A DNA stretch of 64,000 bases from Clavaria fumosa (taxonomy: Eukaryota > Basidiomycota > Agaricomycetes > Agaricales > Clavariaceae): positions 2,232,001 to 2,296,000 of the forward strand of contig OX637802.1 of NCBI GenBank assembly GCA_951802425.1, given 5' to 3'. The notes under the pieces are model-generated. The model was not told where the DNA came from and did no database searches. It saw only the letters and a list, made by a program, of their open reading frames with translations. Made by a program: the position numbers and the translations under genes. This document shows, piece by piece, positions 21,365 to 31,245 of the stretch. Each line of letters starts with the position of its first letter. Positions within the stretch are counted from its first letter, which is position 1.

Positions 21365-24300
21365 TGTTAAGATCTGATTCTTTGCTTCAAAGCAGGAGTA
21401 GGGGTAGTGTAGAGGAGACCAAAAAGGGGTGGCAAAGGCAAAGCCGGAGCGGAGTGGAGTCTGGTCAGAGTCCGGATCGGAGTTTTGCACAAGGACTTCT
21501 CCTCTACACAAAGGAGAAGGACTAGAAGGAGGTCAAAGGGGGTGGGACTATGGCCTCAACTTATGGGTTGTGCCACCACATGTATACATGTCCCAATTTA
21601 ACCTTGCTGGTACTTTGCTTTCCAGGACAAGGAAGGATGAAGTCCAAAGGGAAATCACCCGGAGTCTGTCGGAGTCCGCCGGAGTTTTGCGGAACTCATC
21701 GGGACTGTCAAGAACAGTGAGGACGAAGTCCCTTAACGCACAGACCAAGTGACAAGGACCAGAAATAATGTTAATATTCGAACTGAGGATCATGGAGATA
21801 CATGGGGGCTTATATGCTACTAGGGTAGGGCATAGGGCAGACTGTGAAACATGAGTATATCAAATATCTACAATAATTTCACCTGAGGAGTGAGAAAGGC
21901 ATAGATGATACATGTAAGGCAAAGAATAAGTTCCCATGGGTAGTGGGCATCATCCCAATGGTTACTAACCATGGACTAGCACCAAGGAACATGCTAGAAA
22001 CAAAGTCCATTCGGTTTGAAGGACTGATATCAAAGTTCGACGAAAGTCCAGACTGGAGCTTCGGAGTTGGAGCTGGAGCAGAGCGGAGTTCGGGCGGAAC
22101 TGTGTCAGAGATGCCGGAGATGCTTCGGAGATGCTTCAGAGGTGTTTCAGAGGTGTTTCGGAGGTGATTAGGTGACTGGATAGGACCGTGACAGTATCCC
22201 TCTCTTAGGGTCGAGCCCTCGAGACCCCAGTATTTCACTGTGTGAGTTGGAGAGAGTTGGAGTTGGAGGTGGGTGGAACTGGAGCTGGAGTTGGAGTCGG
22301 AGGTCTGCAGCAGGTCGGAGATGGTGCAGATGGGTCAGAGGGTGTCGGAAATGTGAAGCAGAGGTGTGGAGCTGAGAGAATCGGAGTTTTGGGAGCTTCG
22401 GAGTTTTTTGAGCAGAGGTGTGGAGGTGAGGGAGTCGGAGTTTTGGAGATTCAGAGTGGAGGTACAGGATCGGAGTTTTGGAGTGGAGGAGCAGAGGAGC
22501 AGAGGTAAGGGAATCAGAGTTTTGGAGGTTAGGAGCAGAGGTGCAGAGGTGTGGAAATGGAGTCAGAGTCTCAGAGGAGAGGTGCAGAGGTAGCAGAGTT
22601 GGAGTCAGGGCAGTGGAGTAGCGGAGCGGAGGTGCGGAGGTGCGGAGCGGAGGTGTGGAGGTGCAGAGTGGAGGTGCAGAGGTAGCAGAGTGTGGAGGGG
22701 GGGCCAGAAAAGGTCGGAGATGCTGGGAGGCTGTGAGGACCTATTGTAAGTTCACTCACCCCCCCCTCCTACAAAAATTTTTTATCTTAAGAAAAAATTT
22801 TCTAAGTTTTACTAAGGGATTGTGAAGAAGTGGGCTAGAGTAGACAGAAGAGTAGAACAAAAACAGGAAACAAGGAGTGTTGGAGTTGTACAAAAGGCAA
22901 CATTGTATGGACAAGATTTCGGAGTTTTTGTAAAGTCAAGGGAAGTCAGAGTATCAGAGTATTAAAGAATCAGAAAAAAGCAGAGTTTTGGAGTTTTGGG
23001 ATTTGTGAGGATTGGAGTAACAGGAAACATAGGGACATAGGAAGCATAACAATGTAGCAAAGGAACATAATTTTGGAATTTTGGAGTTTTTGGAGTATCG
23101 GAGGAGGGCGGAATTTCGGAGTTTCGGAGATGCGGAGTCCAAGAATGTGAGTGTGGAGTGGTCCGGAGCTGTGCGGAGATGTGGCGTGGAGGTCCGAGAC
23201 CATGTCAGAGGAGTTCGGAGTAGTTCAGAGTAGCAAGGATTGCATGAGCAACCTCGCTGGACAGATGTGTTCACAAGATAGCAATCCTGAGAACTGGTGA
23301 TGCAACCACAGTGGGGAGCATCCAGAATTGGGTCCAGATTCAGACTCGCTGCAGCAAGGATAGAATCGGAGTCCCAGAGTCAGAGTTCTGGAGTAGGTCC
23401 GGAGTATGCACTGGCCAAGCACCCATTGGAGTCCATGCCCAGATCGGGCTGGAGTCAGATCGGAGTTTCGGAGTCAGATATCCACAAGTGCGGGAGTCCT
23501 CGAATTGTTAGGCTTGTACACTGGACAATCAGCGGATTGTATATGGTACAGCCAGGTGTCCAAAGGACCAAGTCACACAAGGGGACAAGATCAGAGTTCA
23601 GAGGGCCATGTCAAGACAAGACAGTGGGCCATGAAGCAAGACAAAGTGTCTGGAGTTCGGAGTTCCAGATTTCGGAGGTCCAGAGTTTGACAGTCTGGAG
23701 TTCGGAGGTTTGGAGTTTTGGGGGTAAGAGCCGGAGACTGGATATCCAACACTCCCCATTTCGGAGTGGCCAGAGACGGAGTCCGGATATCTGGAGTTCG
23801 GAGTTTCCCGTTTCAGAGCCTCGCAACATTGGATATGAAGGAGGCGAGCCAGGGAGAACCCAGGAACAGGGGGCCAGAGTTCAGAAGTCCAGCATTCAGT
23901 GTTTTCCTGCCTCAATTCTCCCAACATGAAGGAGATGAGCTAAGGAGCACTGGGAATTGTTGGCTGGGCTTTGGAAAATGTCCTAGTTGTATCGCCGTGG
24001 ACAGACGGCTTGTGGCAAATCCAGGTCTGGAGCAAATGCACACAAAGTGTGCTCAAACGGACCGGAGTTTCGGAGCGGAGTTTCGGATCGGAGGTGCAGA
24101 TCGGAGGTGTGGATCGGAGGTGCGGATCGGAGTTATGGATCAGAGTTTCGGATCGGAGGTTAGGAAAATGTCCTAGTTGTATCGCCGTGGACAGATGGCT
24201 TGTGGCAAATCCAGGTCCAGAGCAAATGCACACAAAGTGCACTCGAACAGACCGGAGCTTTGGAGCGGAGTTTTGGATCAGAGGTTCGGATCGGACCTTT

Positions 24301-25218
24301 GGCTTTTGCAGCAAGGAGCAAGGCAAGCAGCAGCACAAAGGGCAAGCAAAGGACCAGTTGTATACACAAGGTTGTTAGTTCGAATATACTGTTAAGATCT
24401 GATTCTTTGCTTCAAAGCAGGAGTAGGGGTAGTGTAGAGGAGACCAAAAAGGGGTGGCAAAGGCAAAGCCGGAGCGGAGTGGAGTCTGGTCGGAGTCCGG
24501 ATCGGAGTTTTGCACAAGGACTTCTCCTCTACACAAAGGAGAAGGACTAGAAGGAGGTCAAAGGGGGTGGGACTATGGCCTCAACTTATGGGTTGTGCCA
24601 CCATGTGTATATGTGTCCCAATTTAACCTTGCTGGTACTTTGCTTTCCAGGACAAGGAAGGATGAAGTCCAAAGGGAAATTGCCCAGAGTCCGTCGGAGT
24701 CCGCCGGAGTTTTGCGGAACTCGTCGGGACTGTCAAGAACAGTGAGGACAAAGTCCCTTAATGCAGAGACCAAGTGACAAGGACCAGAAATAATGTTAAT
24801 ATTCGAACTGAGGATCATGGAGATACATGGGGGCTTATATGCTACTAGGGTAGGGCATAGGGCAGACTGTGAAACATGAGTATATCAAATATCTACAATA
24901 ATTTCACCTGAGGAGTGAGAAAGGCATAGATGATACATGTAAGGCAAAGAATAAGTTCCCATGGGTAGTGGGCATCGTCCCAATGGTTACTAACCATGGA
25001 CTAGCACCAAGGAACATGCTAGAAACAAAGTCCATTCGGTCTGAAGGACTGATATCAAAGTCCAACGAAAGTCCAGACTGGAGCTTCGGAGTTGGAGCTG
25101 GAGCAGAGCAGAGTTCGGGCGGAACTGTGTCGGAGATGCCAGATATGCTTCGGAGATGCTTCGGAGGTGTTTCAGAGGTGTTTCAGAGGTGATTAGGTGA
25201 CTGGATAGGACTGTGACA
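21365..25218 (-). mobile_element. non-coding LTR element (LARD-like), 3854 bp, TSD GCCAT
   Basis: Two LTRs of exactly 829 bp (21,365-22,193; 24,390-25,218) begin TGTTAAGATCTG and end GTGACA as read on the plus strand. They are nearly identical. The target repeat GCCAT is perfect (21,360-21,364; 25,219-25,223). Orientation is inferred as minus. A purine tract (AAGAGAGGGATAC on the minus strand) abuts the LTR end at 22,193, and a TATA-like CATATAAGCC on the minus strand lies at 21,809-21,818. The 2.2-kb interior has no retroelement domain, so enzymes would have to be supplied by another element. Confidence 0.9.
22194..24389. repeat. interior of the LARD-like element: CGGAGTT arrays and a 190-bp tandem repeat
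   Basis: The words CGGAGTT, TCGGAGT and GGAGGTG recur throughout, giving Ser/Glu/Val-rich artefactual frames. A 190-bp unit, GGAAAATGTCCTAG... from 23,973, repeats at 24,163, partly degenerate. A short AT palindrome, AAAATTTTTTATC/AAGAAAAAATTTT, lies near 22,768-22,800. No protein domain is visible on either strand. Confidence 0.8.
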
Positions 25219-25310
25219 GCCATCCAGAATTCGTCTGGATGACTGCCAAGAAGAGGAAGGCCCGTGGTTCATCCTTGAAAATCTCTGGTGAAGCTTAAGA
25301 GAGAGGGTCG

Positions 25311-27086
25311 TGTCATGAAAGCATCGTCCATACTATCAGACCAGCAAATTTCAATCCTTTAACTTAAGAAACACCATGCAAATCAGGCGAACAAGGGGCT
25401 AAACCCCAGCTATATATTTTATTGCAAGATAAGTACAATACTTATCTACACGAAAGAAAGCCAGGACCCCTCTTCATCAAGGGAGGAGCCTGAGGTGCTG
25501 TACTCAGATCCCCAAGACTCCTCTTCCCATGACTCATCTGAAGAGTCTGAGAAGTCAGACTCACCCACAAACCCAAGGGCAACCCTCAAGGGATGGGAGG
25601 CAAACTGACCATCCCAGATTCCCGCCTCTAGGGCAGCCTCTCGCAAATCTCGCACAGCGCCGAGAGGACCTTTGTCGTCCAGAGTAGGAGACGGGAGGGA
25701 GGAATAGGTGGGGGGGAGGTCAACGGTAGGAAGGGAGGGCAATGGAGGAGGCACCACCAATGGGGTATCCAGAGGTTGGAGATCTGGACCTGGGGACGGT
25801 AAGCCAGATGTACAGGACCAGAACTGATCTCAGCCCAATCCTGCCCACCTTAGTACAAGGTACCTTGATCACCCCAAGGGGTGGTGGCCCAGATGGTTGG
25901 CGAGGGAGGATGGGGAGGAGCCCAGTCCCAATCTATAAAGAATCAGACTTACTGGAGACAGAGAGAAGCAACTCGGCTAGCTCACCATGAGGATCCTCGA
26001 GAAGGTCACAGATACGTCGGTAAGGACCTTGACAAGGTGGGAGGGATCCCCACAGGCAAAGCATTGGTCGAGGACCCAGTAAAGGTCTGCATCAGCAGGG
26101 ATGAGTTGAACCCACCAATGGAAGGTATTGCAGGAGAGTTTAATCCCAGTGTGGGGAGCGAAGAGGGAGGAGCTGTGGAAGAACTCGACGAGGTGGTGAC
26201 CTTGGAAACACATAGCAGGCAGACTCTGAAGAGACGGCGAGAGGAGGAAGACCATCCTTTTATCTAGTAACTGCCACAGGCTGATCTTGACCTTGATTGG
26301 GCAAACCCCTATCCACCAAACATGATCACCCCTAAGAAGATCTTTGATAAAAGATCAGTTTCACTTGATCACTGCATCACACCGATCGATCAAGCGATCA
26401 TGACTCAGAACAGCTCAATCACAGATCATCTGATCCTCCGATCTTATCCCCAACAAGATCAGACGCAACCGACCGTGATGTAATGCATCGAAGTGGGGAC
26501 CCTATCTGATCGCTGATGACATCATCATCACAAAGATCCCAACAAAGATCGACACTGCTCATACTCAGCATTCCAGTGCAAGCGTGCAGCTTTCCTGATC
26601 ATCTATCAGATTCCGATATTTAATCAGTGACTCATACATCACGTACAGCCCATAGCTAGAGTATATAAGACCTGGGACCAGCCCACATGTACCCTAGCTT
26701 CGATCTTTTCATCTATACACTTACTTGAGAGACCTCAACTAAGTCTGACAGCAAACATTGCTGCTGAGAACTTCGCACTGGAAGGATTCGTCTTCCTGCC
26801 CTTAAGGTCACAAGTCATCCCTCCTGAGAGTTTCACCAGCCACCCATCGATTGAGCAGAACCTCTATCGGTTTGAGTATTACCAGCAGTATACAAGGACT
26901 TGGATAAAGGACCGACTACTCAGAGCCAATCCACAGACCTACTACCAGACACTTCGATTATTGCAGGAGTATTCCCTGCATATTGAGAGACAAGTCCGCC
27001 AGGACTATCAACTAGCATTAGAAACTGAACAGACCCTTCGCTCTACCCTTGCACACCAAAGGGGTTTTGCTGTCACAAGCCCGACA
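25311..27086 (+). repeat. chromovirus 3' LTR (1776 bp)
   Basis: It matches 14,079-15,872 throughout. It lacks 19 bp present in the 5' LTR (GTCAAGGAGCAATCCTTGA) between CCTTGA direct repeats near 26,030. It has one extra C in the CCCC run near 26,450. A TATA box is at 26,662-26,668. Confidence 0.95.
25446..26255 (-). pseudogene. antisense CCHC gene in the 3' LTR, broken
   Basis: This is the counterpart of the antisense gene at 14,214-15,138. The first exon reads in the same frame up to CFACGDPSHLVK. There the 19-bp deletion shifts the frame, so the last knuckle cysteine and the rest of exon 1 are lost. The donor, acceptor and acidic second exon (25,760-25,446 region) are preserved. Confidence 0.55.
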
Positions 27087-27091
27087 CTTCC

Positions 27092-27660
27092 ACAGCAAGC
27101 AAGCAGAGGCACTCACTGAGATAACACTGCATGTTGAAGTCCCACAGCTCAGTTTCATACAGGACAATAACCCTGCCATTGTATGGGATGTGCTCACTGC
27201 CATCCACCAAGCCTACAGCATGGCCACCCACCTCACCCTCCACTGTCATTTTTTGCACCTACAGAAATCCCAGGGGCCAATGCAAAATTGTATTGCCCAA
27301 GCACATTGCCTCACACACAAACTGGTGTCAATGTTGATGATGAGGACATTTTCCTCATCCTTACAGGAGGACTTCCCCACTTGTATGACCACTTTTGTCA
27401 TTACCCTTGACTCCACCCCTACATCTGAATTAACCCTTGACTATGTTGTCACCTGCCTGCTAAATGAAGCAGCCCACCAACTGGCAAACACCCCCCATGA
27501 TCTGGGAGTGGCCACCCTAGCCACTTCTAGCAGTGAGAAGCCTGGCTCACACACCAGTTACCACCTTGCACACAACCTTGCCAACATTACATGCTTCTGA
27601 TGTGGCCAGAAGGGCCATTACCAGGCCAACTGCCCTATTCCCCCATCATCATTACAAGTA
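27092..27660 (+). pseudogene. copia gag, C-terminal part with zinc knuckle
   Basis: After the duplicated CTTCC the gag frame resumes with HSKQAEALTEITLHV, typical of the UBN2 gag family. It continues through a helical domain to a CCHC knuckle, C-F-stop-C-G-Q-K-G-H-x4-C, near 27,590-27,630. The stop is TGA at 27,598-27,600, where Arg is common, another CGA to TGA candidate. Pol is missing; the 3' LTR starts about 110 bases later. Confidence 0.85.
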
Positions 27661-27929
27661 CCACCATCTCTGTGACTGCCCCAAGCCCTGCCCAGCACTA
27701 ATGTCGCAATCCTGGATGAAATCTGTGAGTCCTGGTGAGCTTCAGGAGATGTACAGATCTTCACTAGGGGTGGAATTCAAGCTTGACCCATACATACTTT
27801 ATCATAGATTACTTAATCTTGCTACCTTGCACATTTGTATCATACCACTGCATACCCTCTTTTAATTGCACCATCACTCTTTTTTTTTTGCCATCTTAGC
27901 CCTTTTTTCTACACCAACCACCAGTATTC

Positions 27930-28540
27930 AATATCTTACTTCAACAGGCCCAGCACACCATCATCCTGCTGTCCAAGTGGCTGCCCCTCTCACTGAAGTG
28001 CAGAGAAGACAGAATCAACAGGCTCACAAGAAAAGGGAAGCTGGAATCAAAGCTGCAGTCAATGAATGGTTTGTGGCCACTATGGCAAAGGCAGCAGAGC
28101 TTGCTGAGCAGTTTGGAAAGAAAGACCAATATTTTCTGGATCTCTTTTTCCATGGTGGGGCACACATGGTTATTGGATGGCCAAATGGCAACTCCTGGAG
28201 TGCATGGTCTTCTAGGCTTGCAGATTTAAAAAATCAGCATCAATCCCACCCTTCTCATTAGTTATCTCTCCTCTGATGCACTCTGACAGAATCTGACCAT
28301 CCAGTAGACCTTCTTACTCTCCAAGACATGCATCACAATGAGTATGACTCTTTAACTAAAGAAGAGAAGGCTGTGCTTGTGCAAGAGCACATTGCCCAGA
28401 AGGGAACAGACAGACATATTCCTCATGTTACAGCTCAAAGTCACACTCAGGATGTGGCTGTTGTCTTTGATAGCATTCAGAAAATGGTCAGTGGGTGGAC
28501 ACTGCCTTTCGCACAGTTGATGACTGCTCACTGAACTTTG
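27930..28540 (+). pseudogene. unknown repeated mushroom protein, decayed
   Basis: Two blocks in nearby frames: 27,990-28,261, with KKREAGIKAAVNEWF and FFHGGAHMVIGWPNG, and 28,300-28,534, with DMHHNEYDSLTKEEKAVLV and a VVFDSIQKMV helix. They look like consecutive exons of a helical protein of the kind repeated in mushroom genomes. I recognise the style but not a named domain. Stop codons between the blocks and the repeat setting argue for a relic. Confidence 0.4.
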
Positions 28541-30243
28541 TCTCAATTCCTGTAAGTCTTCTACCCAAATCACTGCTAACTAAGACATATTCATTAATGT
28601 GAGCCAGGTGCAGAATCCTCTGAATCAGATGTATCAGATACCACCAATCACCACTTCCTGCCCAACATATACATCCTCCACCCATCCTCAACCTTTTCTT
28701 CAACATTGCTCTTCTTGTCCTCATCACCTTGCTCTACCCACTTCTGTTTTCTGCCCTTGTCACTCCTTTCCTTTCTGTGCCTTTCCTGGATTTCGCCATT
28801 CATGACCTTGCAGTCATACTCTTCATGCCATATATCAAGCTCTCCACAAAGCAAGGTATGAAATTTGCATTTGCTGGTCTGGAATCTGGATAGCATTATG
28901 GAGTTTCTCTAAGGCAGGCAATCCTGAGCTTAGTTGTGATGGGTTCACCCATTGGGGGTGATTCCAGCCTTCAAGAACAACACCATACTTAAGGACCACA
29001 TCTCACTTGTAATTAATGTATTGCATTACAGCCTGTGGGTTCTTCATAATCTGGACTATTGCATGTGTAAGCTTCAATGAGACAATGCAAGATGACTTGC
29101 CAAGTTGTTCATTGATGACATCCTGAATCTGCCCTCAAAGATAGTGGACTTTCTGAGAGGATGTTTTCAGTGCACCTGATGGAGATATGATGTAGATGCC
29201 ATGAAAACATATTGGGTAAATCTCTTGCCTAAGACAGTTGAGCCTGCAACAGTAAACCCTTCAATCAATCACCCAACTTCTGCAGTATCCCACCATTTGC
29301 ATATCACAACTGATAAAAACTGTTCCAGCTCATTTGAAGTAAAATACTAATGTGGCTGCATTGTAAAGCCACACAATGATGAGACAATACAGAGAAATGC
29401 CTGGATCCCAACCCATGCATCAAGACCAACAAGCTTCAGAACAAAAGATGAGTGACACTATTAATGGAACAAGTAACACATGGGAAGGGCAGTATATGGG
29501 ACCCAGCAGCATCAGCCAAAATCACATGACACACACAAAGCAGCACACATGCCAAATTACTGACCCACTTCCACTACAGTCATCCACTGGCCCTTGCACC
29601 AGAGAATTTTTCAGGCAAGTGTCACAAAATGTGTATTATAGTTTAATAAAATTGGGCAATGCCTATCAAATTAGTACCTTCTAAGCCACATGACTGCCCA
29701 TTTTAGTCTAAATCGAATTGAAATTGGCTAATATCAGGGCCAATCTCTGAAAAAACTTGTTATCAGTAGTAAAATTAGTCCTTGAACCAGGCATCACATC
29801 ATGCATGCCGCATCATGCTGCATGTGCCAGTGAGTGACAGTGAGTCAGTGTGACATGACATGATAACAGCCACTTTGCAAGAGATGGTCTCTCCCTCTTT
29901 TTAGAAGTGTTTCCTTAGTCCAAATTGCAGTAGACCATGTAGAGTACTATCACAGTTCAATGTATGATTTTTTTCAAAACTTATTATGAGACTGAGAATG
30001 CAAATTGACAAAAATTATGCAATAAATTCAATCTCATTTGAGATCCAAGCATGCAACTGGCAAATCCAATTTTACCTGTATGTACAAGACTATGTAGGCC
30101 AAGCTAGTACCATCTTTGAGGTCATAGGTTTGTTGTATGAGTGTTTTAAAAGAATTGTTTCAAGGACTGGTGCTGGTTCAAGGACTGGTGGATGACTGTA
30201 CCTGGTGTTCTGCCTTCCACAGACCAGATACAAAAGAGCTTTG
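28541..30243. other. no supported gene; AT-rich debris
   Basis: Minus-strand frames at 28,490-28,900 are Lys/Glu-rich without domains. A TCAAGGACTGGTGCTGGT-type word is duplicated at 30,160-30,190. Nothing else is supported. Confidence 0.45.
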
Positions 30244-30433
30244 AGTATAAAAAGTGTTCCAAATAATTATTTTAAGCAAATCCTTCAAGCTCAATCTTTT
30301 AAATTTTGCTTCATTCTTGAGATATGCCCCATGTACATGCTATATCTCAACAATGAGGCCAAATAAAGAAAATCTATCTTGAAGGATTGTCTCAAATATA
30401 TTATAGGAACATTTTGTCTCACCAAAACAAAGC
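30244..30433. mobile_element. fold-back MITE, about 190 bp, nearly all inverted repeat
   Basis: Two arms of about 80 bases, 30,250-30,330 and 30,345-30,430, are inverted copies sharing TGTTCC, AATCCTTCAAG and TTGAGATAT. They are separated by a loop of about 15 bases around CCCATGTACATG. No unambiguous target duplication was found. It could fold into a long hairpin if transcribed. Confidence 0.65.
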
Positions 30434-30611
30434 TTGAATCATGCTGTGGAAGCCAAAACACTGGGTATGGGGAGTATAGGATGTGAGTGGACTAATTAGG
30501 TAATTGTGGCTGTGCAACCACTCCGGCAATGATAGATTTGATGACTATGCCAGCTTTTCCATTGCCTGTCCTGAATCCTGATGTGTATAATATTTGTACT
30601 AGCTCAGCTGC

Positions 30612-30902
30612 TATCAGACTGGGTCTCACACAACTTAAGCATAAGGTCATGACAACAATACTAAGATAAGGGGAAAAGAGTACAAAAAAGGAAATGACGA
30701 AGTACTTATAGCGAGAGCCCCAGCACTTGCCAACTTTCCCACCCTCAGACCCTCAGATCACGTGATGCGCCCAGGCCCTAGGTCATGTGATCTTACGTGA
30801 TTACATAATCCGACCCAGCCATGGGTCATGTGACCTTCTAACAACCCTCCCCAGTTTCTCCATAACTCCTCTTTGGGATGGCTTATGTAAGCGATCCTAA
30901 CA
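30612..30902 (-). repeat. solo LTR, 291 bp, same family as 11,609-11,898, TSD GCTGC
   Basis: Read on the minus strand it begins TGTTAGGATCGCTTAC and ends CAGTCTGATA, matching the LTR at 11.6 kb. Perfect GCTGC repeats flank it (30,607-30,611; 30,903-30,907). It keeps more CpG sites (for example ATCACGTGATGCGCC) than the copy at 11.6 kb, so it is less decayed. Confidence 0.9.
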
Positions 30903-30907
30903 GCTGC

Positions 30908-31245
30908 ATCATTTCTGAACTATTTTAATAATGGTTCCAACTACACTGCATTAGCAATGTTCTGAAGGAACAGAATACTCAGCATATTCAGAACAGCACA
31001 GAATTTAAAATTTTGTGTGAAATGTGAGTCACATAGACCCATAAACACTCCAGTATTAGTACAAGGTGTCACAGCAAGGCTACAGGAATTAATGACAGGT
31101 TTATCAACAAGCAAGAGGAAATGCATGAATACTGTCTGTTAGTTGACATGTCTATATACGGACACTGGGGGGCGTGGGAATATCAGATGGCTGAACGAAG
31201 TCCGCCCTCAAAAAGTGTTGATTCAGCCCCCAATTTTGAGGACCA
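30908..31245. other. boundary between transposon block and gene block
   Basis: No gene is seen. Composition shifts from AT-rich to balanced towards 31,150. The last bases are the upstream region of the aldo-keto reductase gene. Confidence 0.4.

Larger units (their letters stand above)
17625..25298 (+). pseudogene. chromovirus pol: PR-RT-RNaseH-IN-chromodomain, split by an LTR element
   Basis: Domains in order: aspartic protease (ALVDSGASS, near 17,840); reverse transcriptase (PALP-type region at 18,640, VVVYLDDILIFS near 19,000); RNase H (VECDASDFAVGAVLSQ near 19,440); integrase zinc finger and core (20,120-20,700, with a GQTERINQTL block); and a chromodomain (about 21,200-21,360; VGWEGYGPNEDMW). 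Stops TGA occur at 17,886, 18,408, 18,843, 19,263, 19,605, 20,522, 20,678 and 21,161. A frameshift lies between 19,607 and 19,800. Coding breaks at 21,364 where the nested element starts and resumes at 25,224 for 25 codons, including a KKRK patch, to TAA 25,296-25,298. The chromodomain would tether integration to heterochromatin marks. Confidence 0.95.
14079..27086 (+). mobile_element. Ty3/gypsy chromovirus, 13.0 kb including nested insert
   Basis: LTRs of 1794 and 1776 bp (14,079-15,872; 25,311-27,086) start TGTCATGAAAGC and end AAGCCCGACA. The target repeat CTTCC is perfect (14,074-14,078; 27,087-27,091). In order it contains gag with a CCHC knuckle, protease, reverse transcriptase, RNase H, integrase and a chromodomain. 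The pol stop (25,296-25,298) is followed by a purine tract, GAGAGAGGGTCG, that abuts the 3' LTR. A 3854-bp LTR element is inserted near the 3' end of pol. Premature stops and one frameshift make it inactive. No tRNA-complementary primer site was obvious after 15,872. Confidence 0.95.
13488..27913 (+). mobile_element. Ty1/copia element, gag only, interrupted by a chromovirus
   Basis: Two related LTRs of about 145 bp bound the element: 13,488-13,631, starting TGTTGGAATTCAAGC, and about 27,768-27,913. Both end TTTTTTCTACA. The 5-bp target repeat CCAAC is perfect at 13,483-13,487 and 27,914-27,918. Without the 13-kb insertion the element is only about 1.4 kb: leader, gag, then LTR. No protease, integrase or reverse transcriptase is present, so it is an internal-deletion derivative. 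The 3' LTR start is altered (GGGGTGG in place of TGTTGG). Confidence 0.8.

Noticed and set aside
23940..24369. 132- and 69-codon minus-strand frames in the LARD-like interior
   Set aside because: They follow the 190-bp tandem repeat and show the same peptide twice; no start context or domain.
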